Under the pieces are notes generated by a model. That model was not told the origin of the DNA, ran no database searches, and worked only from the letters and a program-made list of their open reading frames with translations. Positions 10,797 to 23,048 of a stretch of 64,000 bases of DNA are shown one piece after another. The DNA is taken from NCBI GenBank assembly GCA_026008535.1, contig BRKX01000011.1:43508183-43572182 (forward strand). Direction: 5' to 3'. Origin of the DNA: Perilla frutescens. Lineage: Eukaryota; Streptophyta; Magnoliopsida; Lamiales; Lamiaceae. Both the position numbers and the translations under genes were made by a program. Within the stretch, counting starts at the first letter, position 1. Each line of letters starts with the position of its first letter.

Positions 10797-13700
10797 TAGT
10801 ACTTTGATAGTGGCTGCTCACGTTATATGACAGACAACCCAAAGTTTCTTGACAACTATTCCATGTCAAGTAAAGGCAAGGTGAGCTATGGTGGAGGGGC
10901 ACAAGGTAATATTGTGGGTAAAGACACCTTGAATGTTAAAAAAATTCCCAAATTATGCAATGTGTTTCATGTTGAAGGATTAACAACTAATTTGATAAGC
11001 ATAAGTCAATTGTGTGATGATGGTATGCATGTCAGATTCAACAAAAATACATGTGAAGTTTTTGACACTGAGAACAAATGCATTATGTTCGAAAGTCATG
11101 CATTGGATAACTGTTATCATGCAGATAAGAACGAGAAATGCAATGTTTCAGTCAATGTTGTCACACAGCTTGTACATCAAAAACTTGGACATGTTAACTT
11201 TCGAAGCTTGAAGAAATTGATTGAAGCTGGTGCTGTTAAAGGTATTCCACCAGTGAAGATCGATTTCGGTGTTGTTTGTAGTGCATGTCAGAAAGGGAAA
11301 CAGGTGAGATCTCCTCACAAAAGCTTAAACGCTTGTCAAACCAGAAAATGCTTTGATTTGATTCACATGGACATCATGGGTCCAGTTGACACTAAGAGCA
11401 TGAGTGGTAAAAGGTTTATTATGGTTATGGTAGATGATTTTTCTCGATTCACATGGGTTGAATTTTTACAAGAAAAATCTGAAACATTCAGGATGTTTAA
11501 GAAGTTTTGCAGAACGGTGTCAAGACAACATGAGTCTAACATCAAATGTATAAGAACTGATCATGGACTCGAATTCGAAAATTCGATATTCGATAATTTC
11601 TGTGAGAAAAGAGGTATCATTCATGAGTACTCTGCACCAAAGACTCATCAACAAAACGGTGTGGTTGAAAGAAAAAATCATACTCTATAGGAGATGTCAA
11701 GGGCGATGTTTCAAGCTCAAAGGTTATCCAAGAAGCTATGGGCTGAAGAAGTTAACACTGCATGCCATATCGGGAATCGAGTGATTCTTCACCCCGGTAG
11801 AACAGAGACACCATATGAACTTCTGAAGAATAAGAAGCCTAATGAAATATTTTCATGTTTTTGGAGTGTATATGTTACATCTTGAATGACAGGGATCACT
11901 TGGAAAAGTTCGATGCTAAGAGCGACAAAGGAATCTTCTTAGGATATGCGTCTAATAGTCGAGCATACCGTGTGTTTAATCTAAGGACAAAACTGTCTAA
12001 TAATCAATTAATGTTGTGTTTGATGATCACACAGGTATTGCGTCAAAATCTGAAGAGGATGAGGTGATGGAGCTTTTTGACATTGATGAAGTGTCAAGTG
12101 ATAAAGCTGAACATGATGTCAGAAACAAGACATCAACTAGTGATGTCGAAGTCAATGTTTCTCAGAATGATGAAGTTACAGTTAAATCACCAGCATCAAC
12201 ATACACTTCAGATAGTGAAAACGAACAATTGATTACTGCTGAAGGTGAACCAAGAAGAGATCCCCCGAGTAGGATCAAGAAGAATAATCCAAATTCCCAA
12301 ATCATTGGTGATCAATCTGAAGGAGTTCAAACTCGAAAGAAGAACTCGATCAATTACAAGGAAATGGTGAAACTGGTATGTATGTCATCTTGAGTGTTGC
12401 TCTGTCAAACACCTATTTTTTTGTCTAACATTGAACCCAAGAACATTAAGGATGCCCTTAAATATGATTTCTGAATCAATGTTATGCATGAGGAACTAAA
12501 CCAGTTTGTTAGAAACAATGTCTGGGAACTAGTTCCATGTCCAAAAGATAAAGATGTAATTGGAACAAAATGAATTTTTAAAAATAAAACGGACGAATCT
12601 GGCAATGTTGTCAGAAATAAAGCCCATTTAGTTGCGCAAGGTTATACTCAAGTTGAAGGAGTTGACTTTGACAAAACCTTTGCACCTGTTGCAAGGATAT
12701 CCATTCATCTTTTATTTGCAATTGCATGTTATGTAGATTTTACTTTGCATCAAATGGATGTCAAAAGTGCTTTCTTGAATGGCTTTCTTATTGAAGAAGC
12801 GTATGTCGAACAACCTAAGGGATTCGAATGTCATCAGAAACCATTACACAGTTTTAAGCTAAAAAAGACTTTGTATGGACTTAAACAAGCTCCTAGAGCT
12901 TGGTATGCTAGACTAACTGATTTTTTGCTTGAAATTGGATTTTCAAGAGGTGAAGTGTATAAAACTCTTTTCATCAAGAAAATAAAAAACATATCACTAT
13001 TGCTCAAGTCTATGTTGACGACATTGTTTTTGGTTCTACTTGTACTAATTTGCTCAAAGATTTTGTAGACTCAATGTGCGGCACATTTGAAATGAGCATG
13101 GTTGGAGAGCTCAACTATTTTATTGGTTTATAAATTAAGCAAGACAATGATGACATCTTTATTTCTCAAAGAAAGTATGTTAAAGGTTGGTGAAACGCTT
13201 CGGCCTTGTAGATGCTAAACCAATGAAGACCCCTATGGGATCCTTAGAAAAGTTGAGCAGAGACGATATCAGTGCTGATGTTGATTCTACTATGTATAGA
13301 AGAATGATTGGTAGTTTGTTGTATTTAACAGCTAGTCGTCCCGACATCATGTTTAGTGTCGGTGTTTGTGCAATATATCAATCTCAGCCTAAATAATCAC
13401 ATCTTAAAGCTATTAAGCGAATCATTCGCTATGCTTCTGGCACAATTGATTTTGGTATAAAATATCGCAAAGGCTCTAATATTCACCTTGTTGGCTTTAG
13501 TGATTCCAACTGGGCAGATGATGTTGATGATAGGAAGAGTACAAGTGAAATGTTGTTTTTATTTTGGTAACAATCTGGTGTCTTGGTCAAGTAAGAAATA
13601 AAACTGTATCTCACTTTCCACGGCAGAGTGAGAGTATGTTGCTGGCGCTAGTTGTTGTGCTCAATTGTTGTGGTTAAATCAAATAGTGCTTGATTATGGG

Positions 13701-13952
13701 TTGTCAAATCCCTCATTGACATTGCTGTGTGACAATGTTAGTGCAATTGAAATTTCGAAGAACCAAGTTCAACATTCACGCATCAAACATATTGATATCC
13801 GACATCACTTTATCCGAGATCTTGTGGAATGTGAGATCATTAAGTTGGAATATATTTCTACAGAAAATCAAATTGCAGATATTTTTACTAAACCTTTGGA
13901 TTTTAAGAGGTTTTCTTCACTAAGAAAATCTCTTGGAATGTGTGTTATTTAG
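10797..13952 (+). pseudogene. pol: pol of the Sirevirus-like element, broken
   Basis: The order is protease, integrase, reverse transcriptase, RNase H. The protease motif FDSGCSRYMTDNP directly follows a TAG (10797-10799) where Trp is usual. The GAG-pre-integrase motif HQKLGHVNFRSLKKL is near 11175. The integrase core shows HMDIMGP, IRTDHGLEFEN and THQQNGVVERKNHTL, the D,D,E residues of the catalytic site, then a TAG at 11688 and a frameshift near 11860. Reverse transcriptase shows MDVKSAFLNG (from about 12754) and YGLKQAPRAWY, with YVDD near 13012 in another frame. RNase H runs to ..DIFTKPLDFKRFSSLRKSLG and the stop at 13950. Several indels and stops make it non-functional. Confidence 0.85.
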
Positions 13953-14337
13953 ATAATATTTGTATTCCTGATGTTGGTCACATGTTGTGTATCTTAACAT
14001 CAGGAAATTGTTTTTGTTTCGGCAAAATTCAAGTAGTGTTTGACGTCTATAATATTATATTATGAATTAATTCATGAGAATTTATTCCTATATAACTAGT
14101 CAACATTACTAATTTTACCGAAACTAATTACTTAACTATATATAATTTTTTTTAATATTTTCAATTTTAATGAGATAAGTGAATCTCCGTATCACCTATT
14201 TTTGGATATGATAAGTGGGTCCATTGAATACCATTTTATTATATTCCTTTTCATCTTTTTGGATTCATTCTCATTTTTTTCTCTCTCTCTACAACCGTTC
14301 GTCTTCATATATCTCATTTTTTTTAAGCTTTTCATCA

Positions 14338-16095
14338 ATGGCAGATCCCAATCCCTATCAAGCTATGATGATGGTTCTACAAAAAATGGAGATGTCTCAA
14401 GGCACTCCATCCCCTGCCTCCATGTCAATCTCGTCAATAAATCATTCTCCTGCCTTAACATCAACCCCCATTCCGTTAACTATTCCTTCCGCTACTCCGA
14501 TACCATCCCCTCTTGAGGAACCCTCCATTCCTCCTTATTCTGGTACTTCACCAACTGAAAAACCTACCGACAAGACCACTCATCCCGATCTCGTTATCCC
14601 TCCTGGAACCGAGATACTAAACCCTAAGCCTCTCAAAATTTATGTGCTTGGAGATCCAGAGAATCCGATTAATCCTGAACTACTCTCTCACACTAAATCT
14701 CTTGCCCAAACGGCTAGTCCATTATCTCCAATGAGGAAGTCCAAATGGCTACACAACGAATCCGCCATTAAAACTGAAGAGGTACCGTCCAAAAAGCCCA
14801 AGCATCAATCCAGCGAGGCTGTGTCGCACTCTCTCAGGGATGAGTCGGACTCATCTCAAGGATAGTCCCTATCTCCTTCTAAAGCTGAGCCTGAAACTGG
14901 TGATGTTGACACCAGTGTTACTCTAGCCAAGGTGGGACCCAGCCAAGACACCAAGGCACCTTCCGCACCATCATCAGGTTCACCTCTTGATGTTACTTCC
15001 ACTTTTAGTAAAATTTTTTACTCGGAAGAGGCTAAACTGTCTTATAAATTAATTACTCATAGGGCTTTTAAGATTGAGAGAATGATTGATGTGTTAAGCT
15101 TTAAAAAATATGGGATGGATGTCTTTTTGAAGCAAAGAGGGCTGTGGAAGTCTGTTACTAAGCTGTTGACATTTGATCCTAATGTGGTGTTTGAATTCTA
15201 TTCAAACATCTCGATTGACATGGGGAATCCTACTAATTTAAGCTATGGTACGGTGTATCTTAGGGATAAAATCTATGATTTTAACCCTTCTAGGATCAAT
15301 TCTTTTCTTGGATTGGGAAATGAGGACACCGTGATTTCACTTGATCTTATTGATGATGTTGTGAATGTTATCACTGGAGGTCTCATTCCTAAGTGGGTGA
15401 ACAAAGTTTCATCCTCCAAGTTAACTTTCTTTTACACAATTTTGTTTAAGCTCACTATTTGCAACTGGCTTCCAACATCGAATGCTTCTGTCTTAATGGT
15501 GGATCAAGCAATCTTATTATAAAAAATTGGATCTCACCTTCCTTTTAACCTTGGTGTTGCTATGTTTGAGTCTGTGCTTAAGGCAGCTACAAAATCAAGC
15601 TCCTCAAATCACTTGCCTTTTCCGTGTCTCATTCATGTCATTCTGAAAAATCAAGGCATGAAAGAGGGCAAAACGAAGCTTGTTACTGAGCAATCGACAA
15701 TATTTATTGTTAAGCCAAAAGCGGGTGATGGACGGATACTTGATCTACCCTGTGGCTCGGAAGCTTCTGCACTCAAACAATCCTTCTCTGAAGTTGTTAC
15801 AGGCTCACATCAGTCAACCAAAGCTCCTGATCCAATAGATGCCGATTCTCCTCGCATTCCCATTGTCACGATGCCAATGGAAACTCTTCTTGCGCATCTT
15901 GATCATATCTCCACTGCTGTTCAGCATCTCTCTCAAGTGCGTGATGCATTCACTCATATCCTTTCAGCACAAAAAGTAAGAGTAGATGCTGATATGGAAG
16001 ACGTGTGTGAGGAGTCTGAGGATGTCCAAGATGATGCTGAAGCTGATGTCAAGGTGAAGAAGAGGGTGTCCAAGGGAAAGCGGAAGATAATGTGA
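14338..16095 (+). pseudogene. Third ORF after pol: putative plant transposon-protein domain, two stops
   Basis: One reading frame runs from the ATG at 14338 (MADPNPYQAMMMVLQ) to the stop at 16093-16095, about 585 codons. It is interrupted only by a TAG at 14863-14865 and a TAA at 15520-15522. The first ~170 residues are Pro/Ser/Thr-rich. The middle (about 15000-15500) reads like the putative plant transposon protein domain, with KIERMIDVLSFKKYGMDVFL, EFYSNI and FNPSRINSFLGLGNED. The tail is acidic, then basic (KVKKRVSKGKRKIM). This position between pol and the 3' LTR is where Sireviruses carry an additional ORF, often labelled env-like. I see no signal peptide or clear membrane span, so an envelope role is not supported. 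Its function is unknown. Confidence 0.7.
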
Positions 16096-16582
16096 AGCTA
16101 CATTTGTCAGTTTCTATTTTATAAATAATGTTTTATTTTGTTTCAAACAATGTTTATTAAGTTTTTTGTTATGTGCTGGACACATTTAGGATGCTTGATG
16201 TATCTTTAATTGGTTTTTGATGTGTATGTGTGCTGGACACGCGTTTATTTTAAGATATTTTTAATGCATTTTTTTTGGATGCAAATTATATTTGTGTTCA
16301 AAGTTATATGCTTGTCTTGTTTAACCCGTTTTTATGGTAATGGTTTAATACTGTGTTCGTTGAGCATGATAAGCATAACAAGTTTTTTTTTAGAAGTTGT
16401 ATGATCAATATGGCCTGAATATTTTGTGTTGAACTTCTGTTTAACATTGCTTTTATAACAAGGTTATTCATTTGTTATATGATGATCACATTAAGGGGGA
16501 GAGTTTATGGTCTCCATTTTCCGCCGCGACTCTAAATTGTACAAAATACATTTGAGTTGTATGTTTTGTGCAGAAAGGTTAA

Positions 16583-16597
16583 GATTAAAGGGGAGAT
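16583..16597 (+). other. Polypurine tract
   Basis: The purine-rich AGATTAAAGGGGAGA ends just before the TG that opens the 3' LTR. This is the plus-strand priming site. A second purine block, AAGGGGGAGAG, lies about 90 bp upstream. Confidence 0.65.
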
Positions 16598-17649
16598 TGT
16601 TGAGTGCCATCTGACATATTGAGATTGTTAAGTTCAATGTTGAACTTAATGTTATAAAGACTCCCTACGACATTGTCTGTGACATTCGTCGTCATTAATC
16701 TTATCATTTCCTAGTTTGATTGATTTATTTATTTTAATAAATTTGTTTTTATCTTATATATATCTAATCATATATATATCCACGGAATTATTTATTTAAA
16801 ATAAACGGATATATATATATATGATTAAAATATTATTTATAGGAGAGTTTGAATGAGTCAAAACTCTATCTCCTATATTTTAGGTTCCTTGTTATCTCTA
16901 TTTAACCTCTTTTCTTTTTCAGAATTTATATTGCTGGAAATTATCTGAAAATAGGGATGAACGTGGGTTATCTTTTCAAACCATACCATGAAGGAGGTTT
17001 TCCTCAATCAAGATGGAGTAGTGGTAGTAACGGTTATCTTTAACCCACGATCAAGAAAGAGAAGACATGGACCTTGTTTGACTCAAGTGATGAAAAGCTT
17101 ATTAAAGGAGCAAGAACCACACTTGAGGAAATTCATTCGAGCACACAATTTATCTTGCCGTTGCGTATGAAGATTTAATAGCTCGAGTCACAAACTTAGC
17201 AATTAGATTTCTTTCTTCTTTCTTTCTTCTACCTCTTTGAAGTTCGTAGTTGTTCAATGGATTCATGAGAATAGGTTGTACGATCTAAGATAGATAGAAG
17301 GCTGTGAAATCATTGCTAGTGTGTATACAAATTAACGGTAGGTTGATTTGTATTTTTGTTTGAATTCAATTTAGTTAAAAGCTAGATTAGGATTCATGTA
17401 TTTTGTTTAATGTGTCAAGAACTCAGCGTCTGACATCATCAACTAAACTTTTGTGTTCGCTCGTGGAAGCATAATTTCACCCTGTGGCAATTACATACAT
17501 GTTGTGTGTGATTTAAAATTTATCTTTGTGTTATTGAGTTTACATTTCAGCATTTTATGTTAAAGATAGTGTTTCAACTATCAGTAACATTAAATTTGAC
17601 ATTACGTTTCTGTGTCTATTTTCAATGTTTACGGTAACTAATTCTTTCA
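16598..17649 (+). repeat. 3' LTR of the Sirevirus-like element, full length
   Basis: It starts TGTTGAGTGCCATCTGAC and ends ..CTAATTCTTTCA (TG..CA), 1,052 bp. It is AT-rich with TATATA stretches at about 16755-16820. Its right 616 bp match the 5' LTR. Confidence 0.88.
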
Positions 17650-20295
17650 GATTTTATAAAGTCAATCAAAATTCGTGTTTTGTTCAACAATTAATCCTTT
17701 ATTTATGGAACACACAATTCTTTCTTTTGCTTTCTTATTCAGGAAACTAAAACGTCGAGCAAATTATGCAAAAACTTTTTGTCAAATTTTAATCTGATTA
17801 TAAATTTTGACTATAATTCGATATTTCTGAAAGATTTTAAAACTTCGAATATTTAAAATTAATATATACACATGCACAATTCCATGATTCTCTCACAATT
17901 TGCACGTACATCAACTAGAGACTGCAAATCAATTTTAGAAGACTTTTTAACCTTTATTTAGGTTGATTAAAATAATCCATAAATGTTTTTATCAGTATCA
18001 ATTGATCAAGTTGTAAACGAGAACACCCAAGGTCCAAGCGGTACCCCGTATGAACATAAAACAACAATTCTCATGTACATCCTACAAGGCGAGTTCCATA
18101 CATCTATCAGATAAGTCGGGATCAATGCGGATCAACACACGTTGATCAATGTTGACTCACAATTTTTTTAGTAAAAAATCAGTATCAATTCTAATAATAA
18201 AAAATATCACTCAAAATTCAAAAAATATCACTTGTCTCATTAAAAAGTAACATATATGCTACTTATACTAGTTTTTTTTAGTTCAAATTGTAATTTTTTC
18301 CATTCCAATTTACTGTTTATAATTTAGGAGTTTATGTTTTTTTAGGGTTTTTAGAATTTTTCAGATTTTTTAGGGTTTTATGTTGTATTTTGTAGGTTTC
18401 ATGTTTTTTAGGTTTATAAATCTCAATTAGGGGTTATATTTATTTCACAAAATTAAATTCATTCACTTTTATATATTTTAGAGTTTACTAATTCCGTTTC
18501 AGGGTATATATTTATTTCAAAATTAGATTTTTTTTTTCAATTACCGTTTATATTTGTTTCAAAAAATTAAATTCGTTGTCCAGCGCAATGCACGAGCCCA
18601 TGCATCAACGTCAGGCGAATGTATTGCTCGATCCGCGGAATTAAAAAGAAATAATTCACTTTAATTTTAAGGTTCATTAAATCAATTTAAGGGTATACAT
18701 TTATATTTATTTTAAAAAATTAAATTAGTTCATTTTAATTTTGAAGTTCACTAATTGTAATTTAGGGTATACAATTTGGGGGAAAGGGGAGACGAAACAA
18801 AACAAAAACAGAAAAATCACAAAAAAAAAAAAGAAATAAATAAATAAATCTGGCATGTGTACCCCACGTGCCTGACATTGTATAACTTTCTTTTACTGTT
18901 TCTTATTATTGGGCCTGCATCAGTCTGATAAACTCGAGCCCGTACATTTTATGTACAAGAGACGACCTCAAGAGAAAATATTTCGAGTTTGAAACCCATT
19001 ACTCCCACGTTCCCCCACTTAAAAAAAAAGACTGAATGTGGTCAAATATATTGTAACTCCATTTCGAGACCACTAGTTTGACAGACACTGCCTTAGTCAT
19101 GGAACACAAATCAGAATTTAAAAACACAAATTTGCTTTTTAAAGTGATAGATTAGTATAATAACTAATAAGTCGCGACATTTTTTATCTTTTGTTTGGCA
19201 TTGCATCACAAGCAATGAAATTAAATTAAATAAATAGTTGGAGATAATAATAATAATCTAAAAGCGCCGCTTTAAGCGCATCGGGTTAAATTGCATCTTT
19301 GGTGTGCAATCATTGATTATTTTTTATACCTAAATTTCTGCGTAATTTATTAATACGCACCAACATTATTTAATTTTTTTTTATAGGGAACATTATTTAG
19401 TTTAAGCATGAACTTTTACTGAACCGATTAATTGTTGGACCGGTCAATTTAATAATGTGTTTGACCTCTGTCCATCCACTGGTCCAAAATATGACGCAAT
19501 AATTATGTCATATTTTATGTTCCTACTATAAATTAATTTTGGACAAACTATTTAATCAATTGTTAGCACGATTATCATCAATTATGTTATTTATATATAA
19601 TGTTTAAAGTTTGGCGATGCTTACCACTAAGCTTGCTACTTGGTGATATTTTTCAGCCTAATAAGTGTGAAAAATAAAAATGAAGTCCGATCACCAATTT
19701 TCCGTCCGCCATTTCAAAAAAGGAAAAGTTAGAATGGTTAAACATTAACATCTCAAATATCAAATTCAAATTAATTATTTACTCCAGATACAATTGACAA
19801 ATAATTAATTAATAATTAGGATGTCTATAAGTTTGATACGAGCACACAAAGTCAACATCTAAAAAGTATGTGCACTATAAAAGTTACCAATCCCATAAAA
19901 AATAAAGATTCTTATGAAAAATTTTAATCGGCATGATCATCCTTTAACAACTTTTCGATTTCACCTTTTTCACCCTCCCACTTTATAAAAATATTAACTA
20001 ATTAAGTAGGAATATTGTGCACTATTAGTGGGAAAAAGCTACATGCTATCATTGAAATTGAAAAATGTCCCTTTTGTTAGGATTTCACATTAGGAAAACT
20101 TTGGATTCAACTCAAATGTCAAAAGAAAGGATATTATCCAATCTCACCAATATTGTTCCCCACCCTCTCCCCAAAGGGAATTAAATAAATAAAAAATTAC
20201 AGTTTTCAATATGATTTTATCAGTATAGTAGGGAAGGGAACTCCTATGCCCTATTTAAAACTCAAAATTTTACTACATATGTACGTGTTCATAAA
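17650..20295. other. AT-rich intergenic stretch with a degenerate tandem repeat
   Basis: From about 18430 to 18780 a unit containing TATTTATTTCAAAAAATTAAATT then TTCACTTT and AGGGTATA recurs about four times at roughly 90-bp spacing, strongly diverged. One GC-richer insert (18575-18640) interrupts it. The rest shows no gene or terminal repeat I can support. Confidence 0.4.
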
Positions 20296-20461
20296 TACTC
20301 TCTCCATCACAATAAGATAGACTTGTTGTATTTTTGGGATGTCCCGGTATATAGGTGAATGTGTCAAATAAATCAATTTTTTAATTAATTGTCTTTCTCA
20401 AAATTTTTCTTAATTCTTGTGAAAATCTCAATCAATTTATTTTATTGTGACAGAGAGAGTA
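20296..20461. mobile_element. Short Stowaway-like MITE
   Basis: The left end reads TACTCTCTCCATCACAATAA. The right end is its near-perfect inverted complement, TTATTGTGACAGAGAGAGTA. TA is duplicated at both borders, and the 166-bp length is typical of Tc1/mariner-derived Stowaway elements. Confidence 0.8.
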
Positions 20462-21605
20462 CGTAATAAAAAAAATTATTAAATGAATGACTATAGCAAA
20501 CGGAAAAGAAATCCCAAAATTTCATGTAAATTTTGCTTTAGCAGTTTTTTTTTTTTTTTTTAATTTATGAAAGCTGCAATGCCAAATGGCGTACTCCAAA
20601 TTCATGTCTAAATCGGCAACTTATAAGGAATCAAGTAAAATAAGAATTTTGACGCAAGTATATCGATTGATTCTCTTTTTTGTTTGGCTAGGTTGAAGGA
20701 AATGATTCAACCCCTTTCCAGTTTCCACAATACAACATAAATAAAGGATCTGAAATTAGTGGGAATAAATACATAAGAGGAAGTTATTGAAATTGAAATA
20801 TATTGTGAAAAAACGAAAGACAAATAAACAAAAGTTAAGAAACAAAGATTGAGCAGCATGAATGATACAGACAACAGAAGTTCCATGTAATATAGTACAA
20901 TAAGTGGTCCATTATTATTAGTAAGTCAAATTTCATCTCATTTCCTTTTGTTGATGGAATTAACATTCCTCCACTCTGTCCCCCCCAACCTAATCACTCT
21001 TTCCTCTGTTTGTTTTGTTCTCTACTATCTTTTTGTTTTTGTTTTTGTTTTCATCGTCACTATTTCAATGGTATCTCCATGCACCTACCTGCCCGTTTGA
21101 ATTTGATCATCTCGAGTAAGTATATTGTATATAATATATAATATATCTGATTCAAATACGATGTCGCCGTACGTAGTTTCTTTAAATTTATAACCTGACG
21201 TTTGAGTTGAGTCATCTGGAATGAACGACGTTTTCGTATCTGATTCTATTTGAAGGATGAAGTGGTGTTTCATGTTTTGAAGTAAATTGTTTGATATGTT
21301 AGTATAATGGGTGGAGCCTGGAGGGTTCCCATCTCCTGTCACCCCTCTCCCCCTTTTGCGTTTGAGCCATTGCTTTTCGGAATAAATCTGCCAGTTAACT
21401 TCTTAAATCCAAAGTGGGCCCGGGCTGTCTCAATTGCATAGGGCCCACCAAAAATATTTGTTTGTGTGAATCAACTGAATGCTGACGTGGACATCTTTTG
21501 ATGGGTTGGTGGTAGTGGAGACTTAGGCCCACCACTCCTCAACACCCCATTCCCATTTACACATGGGATTGGGAATCAAGAAATGACGCAATTTTGACAA
21601 AAATA

Positions 21606-21642
<37 letters not shown>

Positions 21643-21999
21643 TTGTGGTGCAGACTTGCTATTGTAGACAATGGATGGCAATAAACAACCCTAGAATCCA
21701 TGCTCTATTCTTTTCACCATAAAGTCTAAACCCACAAATGGAAAAACAGATGCATGCTACTCCACTACCATAACAGATTTTTAAATTTCGATTTCAAATA
21801 TTCGAATGTATTACTGAAAAATGACAAGTTAAATAAAAAATTTAATCCGATTGTAATGTGTGTTAAACAAAATGGGAAACCCAATCCTATAGATCAAAGT
21901 TAAAGACAAGGCCCAATTAGCTTAGGAATAGATATACAATACTATATTTTCGTTGAGTTTCAAAAGTAGCTACGAATTATCTTAGGACTAAATCCCCCC
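20462..21999. other. Intergenic stretch with a (CT)n microsatellite
   Basis: A pure CT run covers about 21608-21640. The open frame on the minus strand at 21085-21342 matches nothing I know and is probably chance. The segment 20940-21600 is less AT-rich than its flanks, but I could not assign it. Confidence 0.4.
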
Positions 22000-22097
22000 T
22001 CCCTCCCCTTCAAAAAAAATTAACAATCTAGGAGATTCAAACCTGTGACCTTTAGTCTCCAAGTAATCTCACTCCACCACTAGACCATCCCCACTGA
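22000..22097 (-). mobile_element. tRNA-derived SINE
   Basis: On the minus strand, GGATGGTCTAGTGGTGGAGT (A-box region, about 22072-22091) is followed by GGTCACAGGTTTGAATCTCC (B-box region, 22031-22050). The ~40-bp spacing matches a tRNA-type RNA polymerase III promoter. A T-rich tail follows. Related copies occur near 54585, 57665, 61204 and 61540. Confidence 0.65.
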
Positions 22098-22740
22098 AAC
22101 TATGAAAAGTCAGTGTTGAGACTTGAGAATTCTACATCAAATACGTAAATATGGAATAATTCAAACCCAATAACATTTATCTATATATATATATATATAT
22201 ATTTAAAAAAAAAACATTGGATTTGACTTTGGAGTTTTACTTATCTAACAGTCAACCGAAACTTGGAACACAAGCATTTTAGGGTAAAAAAAATCTCAGA
22301 CCGTATCACGATAATCATGAAAAAAAAATCAAGATAAATCGAAGCACTGCTAAATACAGTGTCAATCATTTATAAGCTGATTTCCCTCAAGAAAATAAAA
22401 ATATATAAGTTGACAGTAATTGTCTTCGCCGAATTATTCCTCAAATTTGAACAAAGAAACATGTCGCAATATAACTCTTGACTGACTATTGGAATAGAGT
22501 TGTCTTTTCCTAAACAATAAAGTTTCAAGAGTTATATGAACTTCGGTTGTGTGAAGATAAAGACTTGTGCACTACTCGTTAAAAAGAAAGAAAAAAAAGA
22601 CTTGTGCACTACTGTTTGATTTATTTGGATTTGTGTGTACACACGAAAAAATTAAATCATTTAGGAAAATTGCGTACATACTTCAGTTTCATCTCATGTT
22701 TTCTGATCAATGCTATATATATATATATATATATACATGT
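22098..22740. other. AT-rich intergenic stretch
   Basis: A TA run covers about 22183-22202 and another lies near 22716-22735, next to the left end of the Mutator-like element. No gene was seen. Confidence 0.5.
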
Positions 22741-22758
22741 GAGACCCATACCTTTCTG

Positions 22759-22855
22759 TGAGAATTGAAAACTAATTTTAACCATAGATCTCGTCTATTT
22801 GGACGGCCAAGATCTGTTTCAAACTTAAAAAAAACGCGGTGGCATTACTGTAATA
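22759..22855 (+). repeat. Left terminal inverted repeat of the MULE
   Basis: Pairs with 25441-25538 on the opposite strand. The shared core includes CTATTTGGACGGCCAAGATC here versus the same with TT in the partner. Confidence 0.85.
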
Positions 22856-22952
22856 TTACCGACTTTTTAATGAAATAAGGGTATTTTTGTAATTTAAAAA
22901 TTCTATTATTTTTGGTATGAAATCTCTTCCCGTCTCTTGAACCCTCGCCTCC

Positions 22953-23003
<51 letters not shown>

Positions 23004-23048
23004 TTCCCACCGCCACACAACCCCATTCGCAGTTGTCGTGTGGACGCC

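Larger units (their letters stand above)
8195..17649 (+). mobile_element. Ty1/copia retrotransposon, Sirevirus (SIRE/Maximus)-like, degenerate
   Basis: In order the element has a partial 5' LTR, a tRNA-Met-type primer site, gag with two zinc knuckles, a copia-order pol (protease, integrase, reverse transcriptase, RNase H), an extra ORF, a polypurine tract and a 3' LTR. Integrase before reverse transcriptase marks it as copia. The extra ORF between pol and the 3' LTR, and the second CCHC knuckle shortly before the protease, match the Sirevirus lineage. By eye the aligned LTR parts differ at about 30 of ~610 positions (~5%), so insertion is not recent. gag, pol and the third ORF all carry stops or frameshifts, so it cannot move on its own. 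Confidence 0.88.

Noticed and set aside
14215..14337. 41-residue hydrophobic extension before MADPNPYQ as an env-like signal peptide
   Set aside because: The segment is a CT/T-rich leader that translates to Phe/Ser by composition. The start at 14338 has better context and no downstream transmembrane segment supports an envelope protein.
21085..21342. 85-codon minus-strand frame
   Set aside because: No recognisable domain and no neighbouring exons. It is probably chance in a less AT-rich patch.
21540..21580. Small hairpin resembling a miR482/2118-type precursor
   Set aside because: The CCCATTCCCATTT../..ATGGGATTGGGAAT pairing is too short, and neither arm matches a known mature microRNA closely.
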